DNA of 64,000 nt, from the NCBI RefSeq assembly GCF_003992625.1, contig NZ_RZMW01000020.1:1-64000 (forward strand), written 5' to 3'. Positions 56,110 through 64,000 of the stretch are shown here, piece by piece. The position numbers and the translations under genes were made by a program. Position 1 is the first letter of the stretch, and each line of letters opens with the position of its first letter. The notes below the pieces were generated by a model. It had not been told where the DNA came from, did not search any database, and saw only the letters and a list, made by a program, of their open reading frames with translations. Origin of the DNA: Pelagibacterium lentulum (GTDB taxonomy: Bacteria > Pseudomonadota > Alphaproteobacteria > Rhizobiales > Devosiaceae).

Positions 56110-57924
56110 TCAGTGGTTGTCGCGCGGTACACCCTTGCTTTGGGCAATCCGTTGATAATTGACAGCAGGTTTGAGCACCGCACCATTGCCGAGTTGATCG
56201 ACATAATTGCGCTGAATTTCCTGCCACGGCGTCTGATGATCGGGATATTTGTAACCGCCATCAGCCAGCAGAGCCTGATACCGCTCAGCGATTTCATCCT
56301 CTGAAATCAGAATATTGGCATCGCCCCGGTTGAGATCGATCCGAACGCGGTCGCCACTCTTGAGAATGGCAAGCCCGCCATTTGCCGCCGCTTCGGGTGA
56401 CGCATTGAGGATGGAAGGCGAACCCGATGTGCCCGATTGCCGACCGTCCCCAATGCAAGCCAGAGCATGCACCCCCTTCTTGATGAGATAGGCGGGCGGT
56501 CGCATATTGACCACCTCGGCAGCACCCGGATACCCGATCGGCCCGGCACCACGCATAAACAGCAAGGTGTGCTCATCGATCTCAAGGGCAGGATCATCGA
56601 TCCGCTCATGATAATCTTCCGGCCCGTCGAAAACGACAGCTTTGCCCTCGAAAGCATTGGGATCGTCTGGGTTTGACAGGTAACGCTCCTTGAATTCCGG
56701 ACTTATCACGCTGGTTTTCATGATCGCATTATCGAAAAGATTGCCGCGCAGAACCACAAACCCGGCATCCTTTTTCATCGGATTATCAAACCGCTTGATG
56801 ACGTTATCGTCCAGGATCGGCGTGTTGCGGCAATTCTCACCCATGGTCTTGCCGTTGACAGTCGGAGCATTCTCGCGGATCAGCCCCTGCGCCATCAACT
56901 CATTGACGACAGCAGGCACCCCACCTGCGCGAAAATAATCTTCTCCAAGATATTCTCCGGCGGGCTGGAGATTGACCAGAAGCGGCACGTGATGTCCGTG
57001 TTCCTGCCATTCATCGATTTCCAGTTCCACCCCGATATGGCGCGCAATTGCGTTAATATGGATCGGGGCATTGGTCGAACCGCCAATCGCCGAATTTACC
57101 ACTATCGCATTGATAAAATTGTCTTTTGTCATGATGTCGGACGGTTTCAGGTCTTCCAGCGCCATCTCGACAATCCGCTTGCCGGTGCGATAGGCCATCT
57201 CGGCCCGGTCGCGATGGGGCGCCGGAATCGCTGCCGAACCGGGCAATTGCATGCCCAGCGCTTCGGCCAGAGAGTTCATGGTCGTCGCCGTGCCCATCGT
57301 GTTGCAATAGCCGACCGATGGGGCCGAGGATGCAACGAGTTCGATGAATTCTTCGTACCCGATCTCGCCTGCAGCCATCATTTCGCGGGCCTTCCAGACA
57401 ATTGTGCCCGAGCCAGTACGCTCACCGCGATGATAGCCGTTGAGCATCGGGCCAACCGACAGCGCAATCGCCGGGATATTGACGGTCGCCGCGCCCATGA
57501 GCATGGCAGGAGTGGTCTTGTCGCAGCCGATGGTCAATACAACGCCGTCGAGCGGATAGCCGTAAAGCACTTCCACAAGCCCGAGATAGGCAAGATTCCG
57601 ATCAAGCCCGGCAGTTGGCCGCTTGCCGGTTTCCTGAATCGGATGCACCGGAAATTCGAGCGCGATACCGCCTGCTTCCCGAATGCCTTCTCGCACTCGT
57701 TCTGCCAAAATAACATGATGGCGGTTGCATGGGGACAGGTCCGAACCGGTTTGCGCAATGCCGATAATCGGCTTGCCCGATTGAAGCTCCTCACGCGACA
57801 ACCCGTAATTCATATAGCGCTCGAGATAAAGCGCTGTCATATCAGGGTTTTCCGGATTATCGAACCACGCCCGCGACCGTAAATTCGGTCCCGTACCGTT
57901 GGAATTGCCGCCTGGCTTGCTCAC
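56110..57924 (-). CDS. IlvD/Edd-family sugar-acid dehydratase (D-xylonate / L-arabinonate dehydratase type)
   Basis: This Fe-S dehydratase of 604 residues closely resembles Caulobacter XylD along its length: [68 protein letters not shown], and a C-terminus ending PRDNH. Three cysteines (C66, GCDK and GYCN) are the expected cluster ligands. It would form 2-keto-3-deoxy acids from pentonates or related aldonates. It starts with GTG at 57924 after GGGAGAG and is convergent with the TRAP/enolase operon. Substrate choice between xylonate, arabinonate and others is open. Confidence 0.88.
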   Translation of the reverse strand: MSKPGGNSNGTGPNLRSRAWFDNPENPDMTALYLERYMNYGLSREELQSGKPIIGIAQTGSDLSPCNRHHVILAERVREGIREAGGIALEFPVHPIQETGKRPTAGLDRNLAYLGLVEVLYGYPLDGVVLTIGCDKTTPAMLMGAATVNIPAIALSVGPMLNGYHRGERTGSGTIVWKAREMMAAGEIGYEEFIELVASSAPSVGYCNTMGTATTMNSLAEALGMQLPGSAAIPAPHRDRAEMAYRTGKRIVEMALEDLKPSDIMTKDNFINAIVVNSAIGGSTNAPIHINAIARHIGVELEIDEWQEHGHHVPLLVNLQPAGEYLGEDYFRAGGVPAVVNELMAQGLIRENAPTVNGKTMGENCRNTPILDDNVIKRFDNPMKKDAGFVVLRGNLFDNAIMKTSVISPEFKERYLSNPDDPNAFEGKAVVFDGPEDYHERIDDPALEIDEHTLLFMRGAGPIGYPGAAEVVNMRPPAYLIKKGVHALACIGDGRQSGTSGSPSILNASPEAAANGGLAILKSGDRVRIDLNRGDANILISEDEIAERYQALLADGGYKYPDHQTPWQEIQRNYVDQLGNGAVLKPAVNYQRIAQSKGVPRDNH

Positions 57925-58125
57925 TTCAAAACTCTCCCGTAGCCAGCCGCTGCACTGGCGCTATTTCCATGTTTTTTAAACTGAATTCAGCTTATCCGAC
58001 TCTTCAAAGCCGACCTCCGGAATCTACTCCCTTAACGCAAGGTTTTACAGCTATTTTTGCCCAAAAAGCGGGGGAAAGTGGCCCTTAACGCAAACTTATG
58101 GGCCGTTATTCGGAATGATGAAAAA

Positions 58126-59550
58126 TCAGTCGCGCACGGCTTTTCCCGCAGCGTCCAATCCCCACTTCAAAAGTGCCTGCGCGCGCCGTTCATTACCGGC
58201 TTCGACATAGCATCGCATTTCAGGTGCATTGCCCGAACCGCGAAAATGAATGATGTCACCATTGCCAAGTTCAAACCGGGCGCCGTCGATGAAATTGGAG
58301 TTCGCCACCTCGCCAAGAGGCGCAAGAAAATCGCGCGAGAACGACTCATTTTCAGTCAGTTGCGTGAGCCATTTGGCAGCACGCATCATATCGACATCGG
58401 TGAGCCGATTCGCCATTGCTGCCCGGAACGGCAGGTTGGCAACCATCTGAGAAATTGGAATTTTCTGGCTTTGAGCATGTAGCAATGTGCAAATGAGCGG
58501 CAGCAACGCATCTCGTGTCGGAAGCGCCGAAACGCGCTGCCCCATGATTGCCGTATCGGTGCCGACCAATGTCCCGCCATTTGGCTCGAACCCGATTACG
58601 CGTCGAAATCCCGATGCCTTGCCTTCTTCCATGCCCGCGATGACAAAGGGAGAACCGATGCGGGTGCGAATGCTTTTGGCATCAGTATTAAGCCGCTCGA
58701 CGCCCGAATTTGAGGATATAGGCGTGACGATACAATCGGCCGACATCATCAATGCCGCGATGCCGCCGAGAACATCTCCCCGCACAAAATTACCCATCTC
58801 ATCCATCAGTAACGGGCGGTCGCCATCGCCATCGGTCGAGATGATGCCATCAAGGCGATGCTGTTCTATCCAGCCAGGGAGTGGGGCAAAAACATCGTCG
58901 TTAAAGGCCTCGGTATCGACAGGAACGAAGGTTTCGACGCGCCCTAGCCGGATGGCCTCACCTCCGCCTGTCTCGACCATCCATGCAAGGTCATCGCGCG
59001 CGACGCTGGAGTGCTCGAACACGCCTATGCGCAGCCCGGAAAAGGGCTTTGAAACCAACAAAGCCGCATAGCGTTCCCGGTAGGCGGCTGCTGCCAGATG
59101 ATCGCGTTCAATGTCCCCGGCGGTTGTTACGGATGAGTCGACGTCTTGCGCCAGATCGACAATAGCGGTTTCGTCTGCCTTGGTGATTTCGCCATCCGGG
59201 CGATAGAATTTCAGACCATTGCGGTCGGCCGGAATATGGCTCCCTGTCACCATGATCGAAGGCGCAACTTTCCCCATGGCATAATGGGCAAGTGCCGGCG
59301 TGGAAATAGCCCCGCAATCGATTGGCACATAGCCCCGCGCGACAATGGCCGCAGCGCAGTCGGCAACGATGTCGGGACTGGATTGCCGCAGGTCCTGGCC
59401 CAGAAAGATCGGCCCTCCCGCGCCAAGGCTCACAGTTTCATCCGCCTCAAGTGCAGCGAGAAATGCTGCCACGTACTGCTGGGTTGCTGCGCCAGCCAAC
59501 TCATGAGCAAGGCCCCGCAGCCCGCTCGTCCCAAACTTTACACTGGACAT
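58126..59550 (-). CDS. Phosphomannomutase/phosphoglucomutase family protein
   Basis: This alpha-D-phosphohexomutase of 474 residues has the active-site serine in MVTGSHIPADRNGLKFY (near residue 100), the metal-binding DGIISTDGDGDRPLL (near 237), the sugar loop GFEPNGGTLVG and the phosphate loop FRGSGNAPEMR. It interconverts hexose 1- and 6-phosphates for surface polysaccharide or glycogen synthesis. It could serve the exopolysaccharide genes elsewhere, but it stands alone here. The start ATG at 59550 follows GGGCAGATGTCC without a strong ribosome binding site. Confidence 0.9.
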   Translation of the reverse strand: MSSVKFGTSGLRGLAHELAGAATQQYVAAFLAALEADETVSLGAGGPIFLGQDLRQSSPDIVADCAAAIVARGYVPIDCGAISTPALAHYAMGKVAPSIMVTGSHIPADRNGLKFYRPDGEITKADETAIVDLAQDVDSSVTTAGDIERDHLAAAAYRERYAALLVSKPFSGLRIGVFEHSSVARDDLAWMVETGGGEAIRLGRVETFVPVDTEAFNDDVFAPLPGWIEQHRLDGIISTDGDGDRPLLMDEMGNFVRGDVLGGIAALMMSADCIVTPISSNSGVERLNTDAKSIRTRIGSPFVIAGMEEGKASGFRRVIGFEPNGGTLVGTDTAIMGQRVSALPTRDALLPLICTLLHAQSQKIPISQMVANLPFRAAMANRLTDVDMMRAAKWLTQLTENESFSRDFLAPLGEVANSNFIDGARFELGNGDIIHFRGSGNAPEMRCYVEAGNERRAQALLKWGLDAAGKAVRD

Positions 59551-59712
59551 CTGCCCGCCCTCGATCCTGCCTTAAACAACCTCACGATATACAGGATCGC
59601 GCGCATGGCAAAGCCCGGCCGCACAAGCAAAATTCCGGCCCACGCCCCTTGCCGCGGCGCCAACTCGCCCCCATCTCCCCATTGACCTAGCCAAACCGCA
59701 AAGGACGAGAAA

Positions 59713-60027
59713 ATGTTCATTGCCATGAACCGCTTCAAGGTGAAAACGGACTCAGTGGATGAATTTGAGGCCGTATGGAAAACGCGCAAATCCCGCCTGG
59801 ACGAGATGGAAGGATTCATCGATTTCAAGCTGTTGCGCGGACCAGCAAACAGAGACGAGAACTATACGCTTTATGTCTCTCATTCGACCTGGGCGAGCTA
59901 TGATGCCTTCGAGAGTTGGACCAAATCCCAAAATTTTCGCGATGCCCATAAACAGGCCGGTGACACAAAGCCAAGCTATATCGGAAGCCCTGCATTTGAA
60001 GGGTTTTCAATAGTCGAAGGCGCATAG
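59713..60027 (+). CDS. IsdG/HmuQ-type haem-degrading monooxygenase
   Basis: This is an antibiotic-biosynthesis-monooxygenase fold protein of 104 residues. It has the catalytic triad spacing of the IsdG family: N6 (MFIAMNRF), W69 and H79 (FESWTKSQNFRDAHK). It closely resembles rhizobial HmuQ/HmuD, which open haem to release iron. GGACGAGAAA precedes the ATG. No haem transporter or iron box was recognised next to it. Confidence 0.85.
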   Translation: MFIAMNRFKVKTDSVDEFEAVWKTRKSRLDEMEGFIDFKLLRGPANRDENYTLYVSHSTWASYDAFESWTKSQNFRDAHKQAGDTKPSYIGSPAFEGFSIVEGA

Positions 60028-60122
60028 ACAACCAACCAGCAGCTTCCTTGCAATCGATCAAAATGCGATTGTGAGGGCTTGCGCTGCCCGACGAATTCTG
60101 ATTTCACTGCGGCCATTCGACA

Positions 60123-60205
60123 GGGGTGCTCCGTATCGCCGGGGCTGAGATGAAGGCGCCAAGCCTTTGGACCCTAAAGCTGATCTGGATAATACCAGCG
60201 GAGCG
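60123..60205 (+). promoter_or_regulatory. TPP riboswitch (THI element)
   Basis: The leader contains the THI-box landmarks in order: GGGGTGC at 60123, GGCTGAGATGA near 60143, ACCCT at 60171, and CTGATCTGGATAATACCAGC at 60180-60199. The closing stem GCTCCG (60128-60133) / CGGAGC (60199-60204) is visible. It ends ten bases before the ykoF ATG, so it most likely controls translation by hiding the Shine-Dalgarno region when thiamine pyrophosphate binds. Confidence 0.95.
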
Positions 60206-60214
60206 AGGCGGACC

Positions 60215-60823
60215 ATGTTCTCAGGCGCACAAATTTCCCTATATCCCATGACCGGCGATTTCGTCGGCGTTATCACCAAGGCTCTCGAAGCATTCGAGCC
60301 CTATCGCGACCGTATGCGCGTCGAGACAGATGACATATCGACACTGATTGTCGGTCCTCCAGAAGTCATCTTTCCTGCCATGCGTGACCTGTTCGCAACC
60401 GCCGCAAGATCGGGCGAACATGTCGTGCTGCACGCCACGATCTCCCGTGGGTGCCCCGGCGAGCCTGACGACGGCATTTGCGACACGTCGGCGTTGGGCC
60501 ACCACGACATGAGCGCCGAGCAACGGATCGGGGAAGCCATAGCCGCCGTCAAGGCTGCGCCCATGAGCGACATAGAGGCTGCGGCGCAGTTTTCGCTCTA
60601 TGTGATGGGTTCGGGCGATCACATGGATGAAATCTATAGCTGCATAGACTTTCTCAAGCAGTCCGGCACCTTTGCCAAAGCCAAAAATTTCTGCACGAAA
60701 CTGGGTGGCGATGCAGGCGCGGTGTTCCGCACGGTGCAGATGGCATTTTGCCGGTTCGGCCCGCCCGAGGGCCATGTGACGATCGATCTGACCGTTTCCG
60801 CCAACAGCCCATCGCTGAAATAA
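60215..60823 (+). CDS. ykoF: YkoF-family thiamine/hydroxymethylpyrimidine-binding protein
   Basis: This 202-residue protein has two ferredoxin-like YkoF repeats (about residues 4-80 and 118-195; the first begins GAQISLYPMTGDFVGVITKA, the second AQFSLYVMGSGDHMDEI). In Bacillus YkoF binds thiamine and its pyrimidine moiety beside an ECF/ABC importer. The TPP riboswitch directly upstream and the ThiXYZ-type ABC genes downstream confirm a role in thiamine-precursor salvage. ATG at 60215 is preferred to an in-frame start inside the riboswitch. Confidence 0.92.
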   Translation: MFSGAQISLYPMTGDFVGVITKALEAFEPYRDRMRVETDDISTLIVGPPEVIFPAMRDLFATAARSGEHVVLHATISRGCPGEPDDGICDTSALGHHDMSAEQRIGEAIAAVKAAPMSDIEAAAQFSLYVMGSGDHMDEIYSCIDFLKQSGTFAKAKNFCTKLGGDAGAVFRTVQMAFCRFGPPEGHVTIDLTVSANSPSLK

Positions 60824-60848
60824 TCCCATCGCGGCAAGGCCGACCGAT

Positions 60849-61649
60849 ATGCCCCGAAGTGAACCGAAATCGCATGGGCTGATGCCCATGTTCATCAATG
60901 CCATACCGGCCATAGGCGCCGTAGCAGGGCTGTTTCTTGCCTGGGAAGCCTATGTCCTTATATCGGGCATATCGCCCACCACCCTACCCGCGCCTTCGCG
61001 GGTTGTGGCCCAAACCGTTGAACATCGCGCGGCACTGGCGACAAACACGCTGGCAACCATCCGCGCGACCGTTTTCGGTTTCGCGACATCGCTGACCGCT
61101 GCCTTTCTTTTCTCGGTTCTGATCGATTTCTACGGCCCATTACGGCGCGCACTCTTTCCGGTCCTCATCATCACCCAGACGCTGCCACTGGTCGCTATTG
61201 CGCCCCTGATCGTGCTCTGGTTCGGGTTCGGGCTGACTCCCAAGATCATGCTTGTGGCGCTTGTGACCTTTTTCCCCATGCTGGTGGCACTGGTTGAGGG
61301 CTATCGCTCAACAAGCAAGGACCTGGAAGACCTTCTTGTGTCGATGAATGCGCCTCGGCACAAGATTTTCCTGATGGCGCGGCTGCCATCGGCCCTGCCC
61401 TACTTCTTCGCAGGATTGCGCATTTCGATCACCTATGCGGTGGTTGCGGCAATCTTTGCAGAATATGCCGGAGCGGTGCAGGGACTTGGCATTTATATCC
61501 TCAACGCCAAGAACAATTTCCGGCCCGATCTTGTGCTGGCAGCAGTGCTTGTCAGTTCGACACTGACCCTCGCCTTGTTCGGCGCAATCGTTCTCATCCA
61601 GCGCCTTTCCACTCCATGGACGCGCCTTGAGGGAGACAAGGCCAAATGA
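60849..61649 (+). CDS. thiX: ABC transporter permease ThiX (pyrimidine precursor uptake)
   Basis: This 266-residue inner-membrane permease has six predicted helices and the EAA-type loop near the ALVEGYRSTSKDLEDLL and MARLPSALPYFFAGLRISI segments, as in SsuC/ThiX. It is expected to import thiamine breakdown pyrimidines (N-formylaminopyrimidine) with ThiZ and ThiY. It overlaps thiZ by four bases, and the operon is under the TPP riboswitch. Confidence 0.9.
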   Translation: MPRSEPKSHGLMPMFINAIPAIGAVAGLFLAWEAYVLISGISPTTLPAPSRVVAQTVEHRAALATNTLATIRATVFGFATSLTAAFLFSVLIDFYGPLRRALFPVLIITQTLPLVAIAPLIVLWFGFGLTPKIMLVALVTFFPMLVALVEGYRSTSKDLEDLLVSMNAPRHKIFLMARLPSALPYFFAGLRISITYAVVAAIFAEYAGAVQGLGIYILNAKNNFRPDLVLAAVLVSSTLTLALFGAIVLIQRLSTPWTRLEGDKAK

Positions 61650-62404
61650 GCGGTGTTCACCTGGAAATGCGCGGCGTGCGCAAGCGTTTCGATGCGCTCA
61701 ATGTGCTTGCCGATGTAACGCTTTCAGTGCATCCGGGCGAATTTGTTTCCGTACTCGGCCCGTCAGGGACCGGGAAATCCACGATCCTGAAACTGCTGAC
61801 CGGCGCGCTCAAGCCCGATAGCGGGGAAATCTTGCTCAACGGCAAGCCGTTGAGCGAGTCCAAACGCCCGTTTGCCTTCATGCCTCAGCGTGATGCGCTG
61901 ATGCCGTGGCGCAAGATCATCGACAACGCCACGCTCGGGCTCGAAGTACAGGGCGTAAAGCGCGCCAAGGCAAGGCAGCGTGTTGCGCCGCTCTTTGCCG
62001 AATTCGGGCTCGAAGGTTTCGAGCAGCATTACCCGGCACAGCTTTCCGGCGGCATGCGCCAGAGAGCCGCGCTGATGCGCACGATTGCGCAGGACAAGGC
62101 CATGTTGCTGCTCGATGAGCCATTCGGCGCGCTCGATGCACTGACCCGGACCCAGATGCAGCACTGGCTGCAATCGATGCGGGAAAAGCATGGCTGGACG
62201 GTGCTGTTGATTACCCATGACGTCCGCGAGGCCGTGCTGCTGTCGGACCGGATTTACCTGCTTACGGGTCGTCCGGCCCGAATGAAACAGGAAATTTCCG
62301 TACCCTTGCCGCGACCGCGCGGGTCTGTGCCCTCGCCAGAGGCGAGCGCCATTGAAAGCGACATTCTCAAAACCCTTCTGCAACCCAAAGCCCATAAGGC
62401 ATGA
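61646..62404 (+). CDS. thiZ: ABC transporter ATP-binding protein ThiZ
   Basis: This 252-residue ATPase of the nitrate/taurine type has Walker A LGPSGTGKSTILKLL (near residue 38), Q-loop FMPQRDALMPW, signature LSGGMRQRAAL, Walker B MLLLDEPFGALD and the H-loop LLITHDVREA. It energises uptake by ThiX/ThiY. Four-base overlaps on both sides show tight coupling. Confidence 0.92.
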   Translation: MSGVHLEMRGVRKRFDALNVLADVTLSVHPGEFVSVLGPSGTGKSTILKLLTGALKPDSGEILLNGKPLSESKRPFAFMPQRDALMPWRKIIDNATLGLEVQGVKRAKARQRVAPLFAEFGLEGFEQHYPAQLSGGMRQRAALMRTIAQDKAMLLLDEPFGALDALTRTQMQHWLQSMREKHGWTVLLITHDVREAVLLSDRIYLLTGRPARMKQEISVPLPRPRGSVPSPEASAIESDILKTLLQPKAHKA

Positions 62405-63405
62405 CCATGAACACACGTACGGCACTTTTTTCTCTCGCCATCGCTGCCACTTTGTCTTCAGCGGGCCAGGCGACCGCCCAGGAACATTCCGTTTCCATGG
62501 CACTCGATTGGACACCTAACACCAATCACATCGGGCTGTTCGTTGCCCGCGCAAAAGGCTTTTACGAAGAAGCGGGAGTGGAGGTGCAGATCCTGCCCTA
62601 TGCCGATACGGCGGCCGGAACGTTGGTTGCCAATGGCGTTTCTGACTTTGGCCACGTCAGTTCCATGGCGCTGTTCGCGCAACGCGCTGCAGGGGCGGAT
62701 CTGATCGCGACCTATGCCGTATCGCAATCGGAAACCGGGCGGTTGGTGTTTGATGGCAATCGCGACGACATCGAACGTCCGAGTGATCTGGACGGCAAGA
62801 TCTATGCCGGTTTTGGTAGCGACTGGGAGCGCGCGCTGATCAGCGCGATGATCCAGCATGATGGCGGCGAAGGCGAATTCGAGATTGTAACGCTGGGCAC
62901 CTCTGCCTACGAAGCACTGGCCAATGGCGCTGTGGACTTCACGCTGGAAGTTGCCACATGGGAAGGCGTGCGCGCCGACCTCGACGGGCGCCCGCAAGGT
63001 GCGTTCTACTATGGCGATTATGGCGTACCCGACCAGCATACCGGCTATATCGCGACACGCGAAAGCTGGCTGGAAGACAATCGTGAAGCCGCCGAGGCCT
63101 TCATTAAGGCAACCCAGCGCGGTTACGCTTATGCTGTCGATAACCCCGATGAAGCCACAGACATCCTGATCTCGGAAAACCCGGACGCGCTGACCGATCG
63201 CGATTTCGTTCGAGCTTCGTTGCAAGCGCTGATCGACGGCAATTTCCTGCGCTCCGAAGATGGCGCGGTTGGCCTGCTAAACCCAGAAAAGATGGAAGCC
63301 ATGGGCAGCTTCCTCTTTGAGAACGGCATTCTGCGTGACATGGACGGCAACCCGCTGAACGAGCGCCCAGACTTCACCGCGTTCTACACCAACGAACTGT
63401 TCTGA
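62401..63405 (+). CDS. thiY: ABC transporter substrate-binding protein ThiY
   Basis: This 334-residue periplasmic protein of the NMT1/THI5-like family has a signal peptide ending near QATAQE and the family start MALDWTPNTNHIGLFVARAK, GFYEEAGVEVQILPY. ThiY proteins bind formyl-aminopyrimidine, an alkaline thiamine breakdown product. A second ATG two codons downstream is an alternative start. A long hairpin follows the gene. Confidence 0.92.
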   Translation: MTMNTRTALFSLAIAATLSSAGQATAQEHSVSMALDWTPNTNHIGLFVARAKGFYEEAGVEVQILPYADTAAGTLVANGVSDFGHVSSMALFAQRAAGADLIATYAVSQSETGRLVFDGNRDDIERPSDLDGKIYAGFGSDWERALISAMIQHDGGEGEFEIVTLGTSAYEALANGAVDFTLEVATWEGVRADLDGRPQGAFYYGDYGVPDQHTGYIATRESWLEDNREAAEAFIKATQRGYAYAVDNPDEATDILISENPDALTDRDFVRASLQALIDGNFLRSEDGAVGLLNPEKMEAMGSFLFENGILRDMDGNPLNERPDFTAFYTNELF

Positions 63406-63416
63406 TCTTGAGTAGT

Positions 63417-63451
63417 CGCTCCCCGCAGATCGGCGCCGATTGCGGGGAGCG
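63417..63451 (+). terminator. Long hairpin after thiY
   Basis: The arms CGCTCCCCGCA / TGCGGGGAGCG form an 11-bp perfect stem that continues, across one unpaired G, into the self-complementary ATCGGCGCCGAT. No T-run follows, so it may act as a 3' stability element or a non-canonical terminator of the thiamine operon. Confidence 0.6.
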
Positions 63452-63651
63452 GGAATGACGGTACTGCCTCTTATGTCGAGAGCGCCATGCAACCCCAAAG
63501 GCCCTTAGGTGCTTGCCAAGATTGCATTTTATCGACTCAGTAAACCAAGTGCTCAACTTTGAGCAAAATGCCTAACTGCTGTCACTAATCCATGTTAATA
63601 TGAATTCATGATGTGTGGTTATATTCCGATGAACTATGCGGGAGGCCAACA

Positions 63652-63837
63652 ATGAACTCGGAGCAAACCGTCGCACAATCGGTGCGAGACGAAGTGGTTA
63701 GCCATGAGAGAATGATATTGAAGCTCCAGAAGAGCGCAGAAAAAATTGCAAAAGACCATCATTGCGTAAACGACAATCTGATCAAACTGGCTTTACTGAA
63801 AAAAAGCGCAGAAGCCCAATTGATCGTCCAGCTTTAA
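63652..63837 (+). CDS. Small charged helical protein, unknown function
   Basis: This 61-residue frame is preceded by GGGAGG at a good distance, and its ATG is preferred to an upstream start 39 bases earlier. The product is rich in Lys, Glu, Ala and Leu and looks mostly helical (VRDEVVSHERMILKLQKSAE onward), without a signal peptide or a recognised motif. A 246-base gap separates it from thiY, so it is probably its own unit. I do not recognise the family. The remaining 163 bases of the window show nothing further. Confidence 0.6.
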   Translation: MNSEQTVAQSVRDEVVSHERMILKLQKSAEKIAKDHHCVNDNLIKLALLKKSAEAQLIVQL

Positions 63838-64000
63838 CGTCCATTCTTGTTCTATAAGTCAGAGAAACGGCTTTGCGCCGCGCCGCCCGTTTTCACATGA
63901 ACGGGTGAGGCCTTGTACGTGCGCGTTCTTTCTGTCGAAAGTCGCCTGAATACGGCGTAAATGACGCTTTCATGCGATAAAGGCGCGCATTTTCCCGTTT

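Noticed and set aside
63838-64000. Possible tRNA or small RNA at the window end
   Set aside because: No cloverleaf, T-loop consensus or terminator pattern is visible in the last 163 bases.

Overview
The window looks like a chromosomal segment of an alphaproteobacterium of the order Hyphomicrobiales (Rhizobiales), probably a marine or halotolerant, plant-debris-feeding lineage. Supporting signs are the pcaDCHGB operon with a divergent pcaQ and a recognisable PcaQ box, the ectoine-catabolism cluster, the hexuronate genes, and five TRAP or ABC uptake systems. I cannot fix the genus. The gene order is compact, with many 4-bp ATGA overlaps, and I saw no tRNA, rRNA, CRISPR array, complete insertion sequence or phage gene.

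Layout. 1-2.3 kb: tuf (cut by the window edge) and class I fructose-1,6-bisphosphatase. 2.6-6.2 kb: a TAXI-type TRAP transporter with a DUF1850 protein. 6.2-7.8 kb: panC-panB. 8.0-16.0 kb: protocatechuate ring cleavage (pcaDCHGB, pcaQ), 4-hydroxybenzoate hydroxylase (pobA) with an AraC-family regulator, and a HisC-like aminotransferase. 16.0-28.8 kb: an ectoine/5-hydroxyectoine import and degradation island with divergent arms: teaABC-type TRAP genes, a universal stress protein, an Lrp regulator, doeC and doeD on the minus strand; eutABC, doeA and an M20-family deacetylase on the plus strand. 28.8-38.7 kb: hexuronate degradation (uxuA-uxaC-uxuB, an oxidoreductase, uxaA), interrupted by a two-gene exopolysaccharide pair whose proteins both lack expected catalytic residues. 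38.7-47.9 kb: a p-hydroxycinnamate (p-coumarate/ferulate-type) degradation cluster with a decayed vanB-type reductase, enoyl-CoA hydratase, MarR regulator, dehydrogenase, CoA ligase, TRAP transporter and a CouO-like amidohydrolase. 47.9-57.9 kb: a sugar-acid cluster (SDR, DenD-like dehydrogenase, LacI regulator, TRAP transporter, enolase-superfamily dehydratase, EamA exporter, XylD-type dehydratase). 58.1-63.8 kb: a phosphohexomutase, an IsdG/HmuQ-type haem monooxygenase, a TPP-riboswitch-controlled ykoF-thiXZY pyrimidine uptake operon, and a 61-residue protein of unknown function.

How it fits together. The hydroxycinnamate cluster would turn p-coumarate into 4-hydroxybenzoate plus acetyl-CoA by CoA-dependent beta-oxidative deacetylation. 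PobA would convert that to protocatechuate, and PcaHGBDC would carry it to beta-ketoadipate. The later steps (pcaIJ, pcaF) are not in the window. The cluster's three promoters carry copies of one inverted repeat, TGTTAT-N5-ATARCA, most simply read as the operator of the local MarR protein. The vanB remnant suggests that the methoxylated (ferulate to vanillate) branch has been lost at this locus.

Function calls rest on reading the sequences and on remembered family signatures; no database search was run.
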